NCBI GenBank assembly: GCA_949130495.1
Contig: OX422214.1
Coordinates: forward strand, 258,870,187-258,934,186
Reading direction: 5' to 3'
DNA length: 64,000 nucleotides
From: Sambucus nigra
Taxonomy: Eukaryota > Streptophyta > Magnoliopsida > Dipsacales > Adoxaceae
Program-made: the position numbers and the translations under genes
Notes under the pieces: generated by a model
What the model was told of the DNA's origin: nothing
Database searches by the model: none
What the model saw: only the letters and a program-made list of their open reading frames with translations
Part shown: positions 1-11,424 of the stretch, one piece after another
Position numbering within the stretch: the first letter of the stretch is position 1
How the letters are laid out: every line of letters starts with the position of its first letter

Positions 1-847
1 AGCATATCATCAACATAGACTTCCATATTGTCACTGATTTGTTCAGCAAAGACCTTGTTCATCAGCCTCTGATATGTCGCACCTGCATTTTTCAAACCAA
101 AAGGCATAACATTATAACAATAAGTTCCCCTAGGGTAATGAAATAAGTACTCTCCCTATCTTCAGGTTTCATTTTGATCTGATTGTAACCAGAATAAGCA
201 TCCATGAAGCTCAGTAACTCGTGTCCCGAGGTAGCATCCACCATTTGATCAATTCGGGGCAATGGAAAGTGATCCTTTAGGCATGCTTTGTTGAGGTCGG
301 TGAAGTCTACACACATCCTCCACTTGTTGTTCTTCTTCTTTACCATCACCACATTAGCTAATCAATCTGGATATTTGACATCTTCAATGAAACAAGCTTT
401 CTGGAGTTTCTCGACTTCCTCCTGTATAGCTTGATTCTTCTCGGGACTGAATACTCTTCTTCTCTGCTTCACAGGCTTGATCTCCTTATTCATATTGAGC
501 TCGTGACATAAGAAGTTTGGGTCTATCCCAGGCATATCTTCATGACTCCACGTAAAAGTTTGTCTTCTGCTTTTAAGGAAAGTTATCAATTCCTGTTTTA
601 ATGAGGCTTCCAACGATGAACCTATTTGAGTAGTTCGCTCAGGGTGCTCGTCGTCCAGAATGATGTTTTCAGTAGCTTCCACCACTTGACCTTTCACGAG
701 TTGCGACTCATCTCGAGGATCCAATGTTTCAATTTCTGCACCTTCATCCACTTGATAGGTAGTAGTCTTTTTCTTTGATTCTTCCAGTTCTTCTTGCTCA
801 GCGGATGAATAATAGAATTCCCGAGCTACTTTCTGATCACCTTTCAC
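1..847 (-). pseudogene. Element A reverse transcriptase, N-terminal half
   Basis: Two open stretches (362-847 and 92-352) plus a third frame (1 to about 118) cover the RT palm and fingers. Visible blocks are FTWSHEDMPGID, a PVKQRRR segment, KWRMCVDFTDLNKA, FPLPRID, SFMDAYSGYNQIKM (first catalytic Asp present), VMPFGLKNAGATYQRLMN, and the YVDD box at the very left edge of the window. There is an in-frame TGA at about 359, where a Trp codon is expected, and a single-base frameshift near 120-145. Both catalytic motifs are intact, unlike in elements B and C. Confidence 0.87.
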
Positions 848-1832
848 AACTCCAACTCCAAAGTTTGTTGGAAATTTTAGGCACTAATGCACTGTAGATG
901 GTACAACCTCGAACTTCTTCAATCCTACTCTTGTACGATGATTGGACATTCTTATCCATCACGAAGAAACGTATTCTTTCTGTCCGACAAGCAGGCCACG
1001 TACCAATGAATATATCCAACTTGATCGTCCCAAGTGGAAATACTTTCTCGCTAGCAAAACCGATGAGGGGTCTGTGGTAAGGCTCCAGTTGAGATAACTT
1101 TAGATTTAAACTATCGAAACATGAGTAGAACATAATGTCTGCCGAGCTACCATTGTCGACCAACACTCTTGTAATCATTACCTCCTTCATTCTCATCTTG
1201 ATCACCAGTGGATCATCGTGAGGATATAAAACACCTACAAGGCCATTTTTTGAAAAACCGATGACCAATTTCTCCTTGTTCACCTTTCTCGGGCGATCTT
1301 CCTCAGCTAGATTTATTCGCTGAATGTACAAGCAAGCTTGAGCCTCACCGAGGTAAGCTTTTCTTTCCGCAGTAAGGTCTCCTCCTCCTGCATCTCCTCC
1401 TGTAATAACATTACAATCAAATGACCCAAAGCGTATTGAAAATACCTCTCGTTCTGGCTGCCTTGGTTTCTTGGGAAGATCGGGGTCATCCTCTGGATCA
1501 ACTTCATGGTTTCTCTTCTTGTTCTCCTCTGCTCGACGAGGAGATCTAGACCTCTCTCTAGTTCGGTCGTTGTTTCTTCTTTCGCCTCCCCGATCAACAT
1601 ACTTTGCTATCTTTCCTCGTCGGATGAGTGTTTCAATCTCATTTTGAAGAGCTATGCAATTTTTGGTCATATGGCCATGATCCTTGTGGAACTCGCAATA
1701 TTGTTCCCCATTCCTCATGTCAGGGTCTGCCTTCATTTTTTTTGGCCAGTTCAACTCCTCGCTGTTCTTAATTTCTTCAAGGACGTGGTTGATATTTTCC
1801 TTTAAAGGTGTGTAATTATCAAATTTCCTCAA
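837..1832 (-). pseudogene. Element A gag C-terminus and aspartic protease
   Basis: The 331-codon frame begins with a zinc-binding segment of the form C-x2-H-x4-H-x4-C (CEFHKDHGHMTKNC, residues about 46-59), typical of Tat-type gag in place of the usual CCHC knuckle. An arginine-rich stretch follows, and then the protease active site VLVDNGSSAD (about residue 224), a D-N-G version of the D-[TS]-G triad. The flap-like GFASEKVFPLG segment lies downstream. The polyprotein would continue into RT, but the frame ends at 837 and RT resumes in another frame. Confidence 0.82.
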
Positions 1833-1859
1833 GACCTCCCATGACGACCTATTTTTGGA

Positions 1860-3019
1860 TTATTTATCACCACCATTGTTCTTATGTTCTTTCTTCTTAG
1901 CTTTATCGCCTTCTATCTTGGTTTCTTTGGTGTCCATATTCTTCTTCGCAGACATAGCCTCCTCGGCATTCATAATCTTGGACGCTTTTCCCATCAGGTC
2001 CGACATGGTTCGAGGTGGATCTTTGGCCAAAGTGTAGTACAACTTGTTTGGCAGTAGTCCACTCATCAAAGAAGTAATCGATGTCTTCTCCTCATAATCA
2101 ATGACTTCGAGTTTCTCGTTATTAAAACAAGTTATATAATCTCTGGTACTCTCACCAGCTTTTTGTCTAACACTTAACAAATGTGCTACTCGTTTCACTG
2201 GCTTTGCTTCGAAGCAGAAATTCCCAATGAATAACTCGGCCAGTTGAAGAAAAGTCGAAATCTTACCCCGAGGAAGATTATTATACCATATTTGAGAAGA
2301 TCCGGTAAGTTTTCCCGAGAATGCTCTGCATCTCATCTCATCTGGGACAGCATAGATGTCGGCTGCAGCTTGGTATTGTTTTATATGAAGGACATGGTCA
2401 GTCTTCCCATCATACTTGGGAGTCACAACAGGTGCTTTGAACTTTGATGGTGTTGGAAAATCAACAATGTCCTGGACAAAAGGTGTTCCTCGAACAAAGG
2501 TTCGTTGTAGAGGGTTCTTGGCCTTAGCCATTTCTCCTAATATATCCTCCAGCCTCTGAGTAGATCCTTTCCATGCATCATTTCCTTCCTCGGGCCTATT
2601 GGTTCGAGCAACTGATCGCGTTGAAGTGGCTTCCTAGGATTTATCTCGACGAGCAGCTGGTCGGTCATAGGATCTATCTTGACGAGCAACTGGTCGCGAC
2701 TGGGCAGATCCTTCCCTTAAATCTGATGGTCGTCGAAAGCTCCTCGACACTGCATTAAGAGGACTTTTATTCCTCCTAGGGCCTAATCGGTCGAAAGGAG
2801 AAATCCTACTTAATCTTTCCAAGGCGCTGGTCTTTTCTGGGGAGAGGGTGACACGTTGTTCAGTATCTGTGGCTCGCACTGATGAAGTTCGTCCAGGTTG
2901 ATAAGAAAAATCTTCAGATTCCTCATTGCGATATGAATTAGTACGCCTAGTACGTGAAGAAGGTGCACGAGTATTTCCTTGAATGCTTCGTGGTCTGGAA
3001 TGGGTTGATGCACCGCCAT
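1860..3019 (-). pseudogene. Element A gag, capsid-like core
   Basis: The segment 1860-2531 encodes 223 residues beginning MAKAKNPLQRTF and contains the retrotransposon gag core: a PKYDGKTD...HIKQYQ block, then a W-Y-N-N-L-P-R-G-K-I segment and L-S-V-R-Q-K-A-G-E-S. Capsid protein of this type assembles the virus-like particle that packages the RNA. Between 2532 and 3019 there is an arginine/serine-rich low-complexity linker with repeated RRDKS/RQDRS wording, disrupted by stops and a frame change. A charged lysine tail follows the core. The gene is non-functional because of these breaks. Confidence 0.82.
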
Positions 3020-3038
3020 GGAGGGTTTGGATGAGTTA

Positions 3039-3176
3039 TCACATTGTTTCTTGCATGACGGTCTGGCCCTGAGCCAGATTTGCCCTTATTCTAGTCAGAT
3101 CTGGAATAATTAGCGGAGCAGATGGATTTGGAGGGGTTCCAGCATTTCGATTGCTGGATTCAGGAATATCAGCCAT
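3039..3176 (-). pseudogene. Element A gag, N-terminal 45 codons
   Basis: An ATG at 3176 opens about 65 bp inside the LTR, just after the primer-binding site, where gag should start. The frame reads MADIPESSNR... for 45 codons and hits a TGA at 3039. The downstream gag body lies in other frames, so this is the start of a broken gag. No domain can be named in this short tail. Confidence 0.6.
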
Positions 3177-3221
3177 TGGTAATGGATTGTTTTTGGTAAA
3201 AATGATATTATCAGTCGTTTT

Positions 3222-3237
3222 CCCACAGACGGCGCCA
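3222..3237 (-). other. Primer-binding site of element A
   Basis: The minus strand reads TGGCGCCGTCTGTGGG, three bases inside the LTR end. TGGCGCC at this position is a common plant Ty3/gypsy primer-binding start (often assigned to tRNA-Asp); the tRNA identity is from memory and was not searched. Confidence 0.8.
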
Positions 3238-3240
3238 ATC

Positions 3241-3805
3241 TGTTGATGTAAAAAATTAGATCACTCTAATAATTCAATCACAGATAAATAAATGAGACAA
3301 AAGATTTTAAAGTGGTTCAGCCTTATAAGAATGGCCTACGTCCACTGTTGTGTTATTGCTGAGTGTTTAGGAATTCTCGATTACAAGTTCTCTCAAGAAA
3401 TTCCTCTCTCGATTCCAGGGTTTGGATTCGGGCCTTTACAATGAGGATTGTACAATGTATTTATATCCCTGAGGCTGTAATGTGAAAGGGTAATACATTA
3501 AATGATATACATGTGAAAGGGTAATACATTTAATGCCATTTTTGCGTGTGCGTCTGAATGATAAGCATTTAATGAGCAGTTAAACTGTTGGTATCCTGCT
3601 TCGAGGTGCATCTCGGACCGCCTGAGTTGCTCGGACCGCTTGAGCTTCTCGGTGCTAAAGAGTTCCTCGGAGCGTATGAGTTCCTCGGAGTAACATGGTT
3701 CCTCGGAGCGTGTGATCATCTCGGAAGTTCTTGTTGTTGCCATGTAGATAGCCACGTGTCTTCATATGATTGGTCCATCTCAGCAGATTAAATTTGGTAT
3801 CAACA
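3241..3805 (-). repeat. 5' LTR of element A
   Basis: On the minus strand it begins TGTTGATACC and ends TACATCAACA, giving inverted TGTTGAT...ATCAACA termini. It abuts a primer-binding site at 3222-3237. The length of 565 bp is short compared with the other LTRs here. The interior has a run of TCGGA/CTCGG-type short repeats at about 3600-3725. Confidence 0.88.
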
Positions 3806-5287
3806 ATAACCAACTAATGAGATGCACTAAGATGCTTTGCAATAAGTTCTTATTGGACAATCTCAAAACTTACATACACTTCATTTCCATGTTCATGAAA
3901 TTTGGAATTTTTTTTATATGAATTGTTGAAACTTTGTGAATATACAAAATAGATAACCTTTCGGGTGGGGAGGAGTATTAAAATATCCGTGATACTTTCC
4001 TACTTTAATCACAGGTGATCAGTCCTTTATCAAAATAAACAGGAATCGCATATGGTTCCTTCTTAGCACCACTATCAAAAACTATTTAAGTTACTAACCA
4101 CCTATATTAAATTAAGCCGATGTTAAATTTTATCTTGTAATTAACTTAACAACATGCAGAAATAAAGCTAAAATAAATTAACAAAACCATTTACACACAA
4201 TAATAGTCTGAACAATCCACGACATATAAGTAAATAAGACCAAATAAACCATCAGTACCCAAATAATCAATCCAACTATAATCTAAATTAAATAAAGTAG
4301 ATTCTCAACAAAATTCGACAAATAAACTAAAGTACTGAAGAGTTTGAAGGAGTAACACGTCCAAAGAAGATACTGAAATAAAACTCCTAACTAGGAACAA
4401 ATAATCTGAAGCATCTAAATCAGATCAATGCTGCGGCTACTCATCCCTGGAAAGAATCCTCAAGGTGGGTGTCCATGTGGCTGGATACCTAAAATTATTT
4501 TGAAAAATATATTGACACAGGTCAGAGCCTAAGAAAACCTTTGGAAAATATTTAGCAAGTAATTAAAATGCAATAATTTAAATATGTATGAACACTATTT
4601 AAGCTGGTGTCGAATTCTCTTCAGATATAAATCACCCCTCAACTAATGTGCACACCTATTGCTTGCCTTATAACCCAACTAGTTATGCTACCCCACTTAA
4701 CTAATCTTCGTACACCCTTTCTATCTCGCTACTCTAACTCGAGTATTCCTTACTTTGATCCATATGTTGTTATACTCATTAACTTATTTAATCATTTCAA
4801 CTTTAATTACTTATATAACCTTCACACTAGTTATATATGAAATTCATTCATACATTATGTATTTATCCCGTATATAATTAATTACTCATATTATATATGT
4901 ACTAGTATATTAATTCACACACATGTTGCGTATGATAACCATCCTTCCGAGTTATAACTCACCGGATGCTTGTCTCTAAAATGCTATTATCCCAGGTATG
5001 TTCACTCTAACCCGATTACCATAAATCAGTTAACTCACATCGAAATAGGTAAATAAATCGCAAACGTAGTGGAGGCTATCATATTTCCCCGAGTGTGAGA
5101 CCGAATCATACCTAAAATGTCCCACCTCGAAAATTAATCACACCATAAAGATACTTGACGATGTGATTTGAGGATTATACTCTCCCTGCATTCACTAGCT
5201 AGTGGATTCACCCACATCGCGCAACCTTTTATGATAGCACTAGAGGGGTATGTATTCACATAAATATCTAACACCAATATTTATAAA

Positions 5288-5290
<3 letters not shown>

Positions 5291-5334
<44 letters not shown>

Positions 5335-5367
5335 TAGATAGAGAGAGATAGAGAGAGAGAGAGAGAG
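5291..5367. repeat. (TA)n-(GATA)-(GA)n microsatellite
   Basis: Compound microsatellite immediately left of the first foldback element; TA repeats to 5332, then GATA and GA repeats. Confidence 0.95.
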
Positions 5368-5938
5368 GCCCTCTCATGTAAGGACTCCTTATGGTGCAGA
5401 CTCCGATACTTACCATTTTTTTTAAATAGTAAAAAAAAGATTTTTTTTATGAAACTTAATGGATATGATCTCCATGGTGGGAAGATCATCTCCAATTTTT
5501 TTCATCAAAAAATTCAATAAAAAAAACCGTTGAGATGAAGTGATATGTAAAAAAATAGTATAAATATGCATTTTCGACTGTTGAAATGTTAGCGATCATC
5601 TCACCCACTTTTTGATTGAATGTTTTGATGATAACTTCATGGAAATGATATCGATAGTGAGAAGATCATATCCATAAAGTTTCATCAAAAAATTCAATCA
5701 ATAAATCGGCTGGCACCGACCCAACATTTCAACGGTTGAAAATGCTTATTTATACCATTTTTTTTACATATCACCTCATCTCAACGATTTTTTTATTGTA
5801 TTTTTTGAAGAAAAAATTGGAGATGATCTTCTCACCATGGAGATCATATCCATGAAGTTTAATCAAAAAATTCATTTTTTTTACTATTTTAAAAAAAATG
5901 GTATGTACCAAGGTCTGCACCATAAGGAGTCCTTACCG

Positions 5939-5944
<6 letters not shown>
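5368..5944. mobile_element. Foldback MITE 1, microsatellite-bounded
   Basis: The two halves are inverted copies of each other over roughly 230 bp. For example AAGGACTCCTTATGGTGCAG at 5381 is matched by its reverse complement at about 5915-5934, and GATCTCCATGGTG-type wording at about 5468 recurs inverted near 5836. No coding capacity. It sits between two TA/GA microsatellites. The family is not one I recognise. Confidence 0.85.

Positions 5945-6011
<67 letters not shown>
5945..6011. repeat. (TA)n-(AG)n microsatellite
   Basis: TA repeats 5946-5973 followed by AG repeats to 6011; it separates the two foldback elements. Confidence 0.95.
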
Positions 6012-6013
<2 letters not shown>

Positions 6014-6387
6014 CTCTCCAACATACCTCATTAAACATACCTATGAACATATCTATTTTTTTAAAATAGGAAAAAAAATAATTTTGAGTTGATATTTTTT
6101 ATATAGGTTCATGATATTTCAATGTGCCCCTGTAAAAATATTCAGATCAAAATAATGTGTTTTGATATTTTTAAAAAATAGGTAAAAAAACTGACAGTTT
6201 TAAAGGGTAAAAACTGTCAGTTTTTTTACTTATTTTTTAAAAATAATAAAAAATATTATTTTGAGTTGATTTTTTTTACAGGGGTACATTGAAATATCAT
6301 GAATTCATATAAAAAATATCATCTCAAAATTATTTTTTTTACTATTTAAAAAAAAGGGTATGTTGCTAGGAGGTATGTTGGAGAGCC
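6012..6387. mobile_element. Foldback MITE 2, near-complete palindrome
   Basis: It starts GGCTCTCCAACATACCTC and ends with the inverted GAGGTATGTTGGAGAGCC. The inverted arms run nearly to the centre, where AAAACTGACAG and CTGTCAGTTTT face each other (about 6186-6228). The flanks mirror each other as well: (TA)n(AG)n on the left and (CT)n(TA)n on the right. No coding capacity. Confidence 0.88.
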
Positions 6388-6620
6388 TAACTCTCTCCCT
6401 CTCTCTCTATATATATCCCTACATTCATTAGTCAGGGGATTCACCCACATCGCACAACCTCCTATGATAGCATTAGAGGGGTATGTATTCACATAAATAT
6501 CTAGCACCGATATTTATAAATCGCACAAGTGTTCACCTACATTGTGCAACCTCATATGATAGCATTAGAGGGGTATGTATTCACATAAATATCTAACCCC
6601 GATATTTATAAAGCACACAA

Positions 6621-6621
<1 letters not shown>

Positions 6622-6686
<65 letters not shown>
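6622..6686. repeat. (TA)n microsatellite
   Basis: About 32 TA units within the left LTR of element B, following the third copy of the triplicated segment. Confidence 0.95.
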
Positions 6687-6689
<3 letters not shown>

Positions 6690-7077
6690 CACACTATTCG
6701 TATATATATATAATTAAGTAAAATTTGACTAACCCGTGCCTAACTCCCATAGCACTAGCCCGTAATACCAGAGTCTCTCTCCCAACTCTTATTTTATTTA
6801 ATTTCACACCCATTAAATAAATTAATGTAGCTTCATTTGCTAATATACACGGACTCACCCAATCGGATCGTATTTAAATATTTATGAATTTATTTCACTC
6901 AATTCATCATTTAGGTTTCTCAGCTTTTCTCACCATTCTAATCTGAATCATATCCACCAAAAATCACTAGGAAATAGGCCCCTCTTGATTTTTCACTAAA
7001 TAAATAAGCCTAAAATAAAATCCAACTAAATTAGGCCTTTTATTAAAAAGAAACGAAACTGCCTGCGTTCTGAGGTC

Positions 7078-7090
7078 ATCGATCGATCGA
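7078..7090. other. LTR palindrome, ATCGATCG type
   Basis: ATCGATCGATCGA lies about 1073 bp from the start of this minus-strand LTR, after a GAAGAAGAC motif on the minus strand. Equivalent palindromes occur in every LTR of this group in the window. Confidence 0.8.
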
Positions 7091-8159
7091 ATAATGATAA
7101 GTCTTCTTCCCCAAATCTATTTTCCACTATTTTTAAACCTCAAAACTCCAATCTAAACCTCAACCAAATAATATCCCATGTTTATTACATCTATAAATAG
7201 GATTTAACACAAATATACATCGTCAATCATCACTGATTCTCATTAAAATTTCCAGGGTTCACGAATTGAGTTTTTCTCAATTTCATTAAATCTCATATTC
7301 AATTCAATTCACAAATCCGAATTCAATAACATTAGCTACTGGAATTCGACTCTAAATCACATCCCAACATCACATGATAGTATCTCCACATTAATTAAAC
7401 ATCAATTTCACACATATTGTTTAAATCCCCCCAAACCCGAATTTAACATGTGACACCCTCCGAAAAATGAATTTTGTCAACACATACTATAATATGAACA
7501 TGAAATTCTACTATTCAAATAGAAATCAATTTAATTAGTTGCCTTATAGAGTTTGTAGGGTCTGATTTCACGTAGAAAACGATGAATCTAACAAAGCACA
7601 CCCATTCCTCCTTGAATTTGGTCTCTAAAGCCCTCCTCTTTTCTTCCTTCTCTTTTCTCTAAATTTATAGAGTTTTCAATCTGAGTTATGGTTGCCTCTA
7701 AGTCCATAACTTAGGTTTAAAGCTCTTAGTCCCAAAATTTAGCTGATTGGCCAAGCCCAAATGACCCGAACACCCCTGTGTGGGACCCATTATGTCTAAA
7801 AAGGCCCTGGAACCCAATTACTACTCCCAAGTACACTATTTTGACTACCTCGGCCTTTCATAACCAACCGTGACCTCAAAATCGCCATCTAAATCATACT
7901 ACAATAATCTTTTATCTCATCCTCATATAGTCTACACTCGACTCCCAGGTGAGATATAGTACCATAACGTTACTATCACTCGCTATGACGTAAAATAATT
8001 ATTTACTATTCACTTAGTAAATATATTACATAAATATTTATCATATTAATATTTTAATAACCACATAATAACTAATTCAAATAAATTACATCACACATGT
8101 AATTTAAATTAGCCAAATTGATTAAATATTTATTACTCAGAAATACGAGGTGTTACATA

Positions 8160-8170
8160 CTCCCCCCTTA
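8160..8170 (-). other. Polypurine tract of element B
   Basis: The minus strand reads TAAGGGGGGAG, two bases before the 3' LTR start (TGTAACACC). This is the plus-strand DNA priming site expected at this position. Confidence 0.85.
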
Positions 8171-9690
8171 CAAAGGAATTTTGCCATAGAAATTGGGACA
8201 TACCTGTGGTGAATAACTCTGGATACTGCTCACCCATGTTATCCTCCCACTCCCACGTCGACTTATCAATATTGTGGTGCTCCTCATATTAAATATCTGG
8301 CTGCAAGTCTATCTCTTATAATAAAACGTGCCAAAAAGCCTTCTTGCTCCTCTGGTACCTCTTCAGCAATGACAGGTGGAACATGTCGTGAATCCGCTGT
8401 AAGTGCTACAGTAGTCGCAGCCTATATGCCACTGGTCCCACCCTCTCTATAATAAAAAATGGTCTCACATATCTTGGCGCTAGCTTCCCCTTCTTGCCAA
8501 ACCTCATGACCCCCTTAACGGAGACAGCCGTACCAAAACCTGGTCACCAACCTCTAACTCTATATGCCTTCCATCTGAGTCGACGTAGCTCTTCTACCTA
8601 TCCTGAGTTATTCGGATGCTCCCTCGAATAAGCTTAATCTAGTCAGTGGTTTTCTTAATCACATATGCCCAAATAACTTGTTGTCCCCCACCTCTAACCA
8701 GCAAGCGGGTGAACAACAAGGCCGTCTATACAGTGCCGTAAATAATGCCATGCCAATGGTGAACTAGTAGGAGTTATTATATGCAAACTCCAACAATGCA
8801 AGACACTGCTCCCATCCTCCCTCGAAGTCAAGTCAGCACATCCTCAACATATCCTCTGGCATCTGATTAACGCTCTATGTATTCCTATCTATTTATGGGT
8901 GATACACTATACTCAATCATAAATTCGTGCCCATGGCATCCTAAAAACTCTTCCAGAAATGGGACACAAAGATCCTGTTCCGATCAGACACAATATTAAT
9001 TAAAACCCCATGTAGCCATACAATCTTAGTGATGAACAACTGTGCATACTGTCTCGTCTCAAAATCCGTGCGAATCGATAGAAAGTGGGCTACCTTAGTT
9101 AATCGATCCACTATCACCCAAATAGAATCATGACCTTGCTACGATAACGGTATCCCGGTAATGAAATTCATGGAGATGCTCTCCCACTTCCACACTGTAA
9201 TCTCGAGTGGCTACAATATCCCCGTCGATCTTTGGTGGTCTACCTTCACTAGCTGACAGGTAGTACACTTCGAGACAAACTCTGCAATGTCCCGCTTCAT
9301 CCCCGACCACCAATACTACCTGTACATATCCTGGTACATTTTATTTCCACTGAGATATACCATAAACCTAGACATGTGAGCCTTTGACATTACTGCATGC
9401 CTCAAATCCTCATCCTACGGAACCACGAATATCCCATTAAAATGCAAACCTTCCTATGAAATGATAGAATAAGACTCTACCCATCAGCTAACAACTGACG
9501 AACTCTGTCCTGACAATACTGGTCCCCTTCCTGGGCTTTCATCACCCTCATAACAATCTCGAGAATGACAGTTGCACATATAGGCCCTGGTAACCTCATC
9601 ATCCTGTCGAAGCTCTCTCCACTCCACCTTCCAAACCTCTGCTATCTTCCCAGTAGGCCGTCGGCTCAACGCGTTTGCCACCACATTAGC
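8170..9690 (-). pseudogene. Element B integrase and chromodomain
   Basis: Only fragments remain in frame. At 9128-9400 the minus strand shows the zinc-finger end with a C-T-T-C-Q motif. Near 9100-9130 is GHDSIWVIVDRLTK, which carries the first catalytic Asp. At about 8180-8280 it shows STWEWEDNMGEQYPELF, the end of a chromodomain, which in this family guides integration towards modified chromatin. Stops (several at CTA/TTA/TCA positions on the plus strand) and frame changes lie throughout. Integrase would join the cDNA to the host chromosome; this copy cannot. Confidence 0.78.
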
Positions 9691-11145
9691 CTTCCAGAAT
9701 GATACTGAATATCAGACTTGTAATCCTTTACTAACTCCCACCACCTCCTTTGCCTCATTTTCAGATCCTTCTGTGTGAACAAATACTGAAGTGATTAATG
9801 ATTTGTGAAGAAGGTATACTGCTCCCCCATAAGATAGTGTCTCCAGATTCTCAAGGTAAACACAATCGCTGCTAACTCCAAGTTATGCGTGGGGTAATTC
9901 CTCTCGTGGGGCTTAAGATTACGAGATGTATAATCTATATCCCTCTCCTCCTGCTATAGTACACCCCTAAGTCCCTGGAAGGATACATCTGTGTAAACAC
10001 AGTACTCCACTCCTTCCCTAGGCAGTGAAAGTACAGGTGCTGAGGTCAATTTATCTCTAATCTCATTGAAAGATAATTGACAATGGTCGTCCCAAATAAA
10101 TGACACCCCTTGCAAGTTAGGTTCATCAGCGGACCTGAAATCTTTGAGAAACCCTTAATGAACCGTTGATAATATCTTGGTAGCCCCAAAAAACTGTGAA
10201 CCTCGATTGGTGTCGTGGACTGTCCCCACTATCTCACCGTCGATAACTTACTCGAATCAACAATAATACCCCTATAAGACATAATATGGCCTAGAAACTG
10301 CACCTCCCGAAGCCAAAACCCGCACTTCTTAAACTTCGCGTACAACAGGTGATTCCGAAGTGTCTGCAAAACCATTCGCAAATGCTCGACATACTCATCC
10401 TCAGAACGAGAGTAAATTAGAATATCATTGATGAACACTATCACAAAATGGTCAAGGAACTCTCTGAAAATCTGGTTCATCAGATCCAAGAACACTTTCG
10501 GCACATTGGTGAGCCCAAATGGTAACACCCTAAAATCGTAGGACCCATATCATGTTAAAAAAGCAGTCTTAGGGATGTCCTCCTCCCTAATGCGCAGCTG
10601 ATGATAACCAGACGTTAAATCTATGTTTGAGATATAAGCTCCTCCCCTTAGCTGGTCGAACAAATCATCGATCCGAGGTAGTGGATACTTATTCTGGATC
10701 GTGACCTTGTTCATTTCCCTATAATCAATACATAATCGAAGTGATCCATCCCTCCTCTTGACGAATAATACCGGCTCAACCCACGGTGATATACTCCATC
10801 TAATGAAACCCTCCCCTAGGAGCTACTGAATCTTCTACCTCAACTCTCGCATCTCGAATGGGGCCATGCGATAAGGCACTCCGGTGATAACCTCATACCC
10901 GACTCTAGATCAATAATGAACCCAATTTCTAGGCTAGGAGGCAGTTTGAGTATCTCCTAAAATACGTTCTCAAACTCCCTCACCATTGAAATTGAGTCTA
11001 AAGATACTACCACCTCCCGTGTGGTTTCCTTTTCAATGTAGTATAGATGGGTGCTCGACCCTCTCTCGGGAAGAGGCATCACCACTAAGAACATCTCTTG
11101 CCCTGGGATAGAGAACACAATGGTACTCCCAAAATAATCCACCAT
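9691..11145 (-). pseudogene. Element B reverse transcriptase and RNase H
   Basis: The best-kept block is 10229-10528: [13 protein letters not shown]...[13 protein letters not shown], where the YxDD catalytic box reads FIND, so the first catalytic Asp is Asn. RNase H wording follows leftwards: DYTSR at about 9930 and [18 protein letters not shown] at about 9830-9880. Upstream RT fingers appear near 10600-10900, and the PR-RT linker is open at 10957-11145. Several stops break the gene. Confidence 0.83.
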
Positions 11146-11154
11146 CGTTTGATA

Positions 11155-11424
11155 TCACGCTAACCAATCCATATCTGACACTAGTAGGCCGACAACTAAG
11201 CATAATCTCCCCAAATTAATATCCACACCCCTACAGATCAAGTGTATAAGCGACCCACTACACAAAGGTGACTCCACACACATAAGGAGACTTCCAACTG
11301 TCTCTAATAGATCGATAGCTCGTTCAAATTTGGTCGCTATGAAAGAGTGTGACGCCCCCATATCAAATAATATCCTACACTCCAGTCCATAAATATGAAA
11401 CGTACCCTCTACTGCTGGAAACAC
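11155..11424 (-). pseudogene. Element B aspartic protease
   Basis: The 89-codon frame contains GLECRILFDMGASHSFI, the retropepsin active site, with D-M-G where D-T-G is usual. The protease would cut the Gag-Pol polyprotein. The length fits the family's single protease unit. The Thr-to-Met change fits a single C-to-T transition (ACG to ATG). Confidence 0.8.

Larger units (their letters stand above)
1..3805 (-). mobile_element. Ty3/gypsy element A (Tat-like), 5' part only
   Basis: Reading the minus strand from 3805 leftwards gives LTR, primer-binding site, gag, protease and the first half of reverse transcriptase; the element runs off the left window edge. The RT wording (an FPLPRID...GHELLSFMDAYSGYNQIKM type block) is that of the Tat branch of Ty3/gypsy elements. 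The coding region is broken by several stops and at least one frameshift, so this copy cannot encode a complete polyprotein. Because the 3' end lies outside the window, no target duplication can be checked; the five bases after the LTR are ATAAC. Confidence 0.9.
5187..6620. repeat. Triplicated LTR segment split by insertions
   Basis: A segment of about 100 bp running from the CATTCACTAG/CATTCATTAG wording to the ATATTTATAAAGC wording occurs once in the right LTR (near 14110-14220) but three times here: about 5187-5290, 6418-6530 and 6532-6620. Copy 1 is separated from the other two by the two foldback elements. Confidence 0.75.
3988..8157 (-). repeat. 3' LTR of element B (enlarged)
   Basis: It aligns along its length with 12913-18845. 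It ends GAGGTGTTACA (minus-strand start TGTAACACC) beside the polypurine tract. Its left end has decayed from TGTGAC to CGTGAT. It is 4170 bp, against about 2.8 kb for the partner LTR without its nested insertion; the excess lies at about 5290-6620 (triplicated segment, microsatellites and two foldback elements). Confidence 0.9.
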
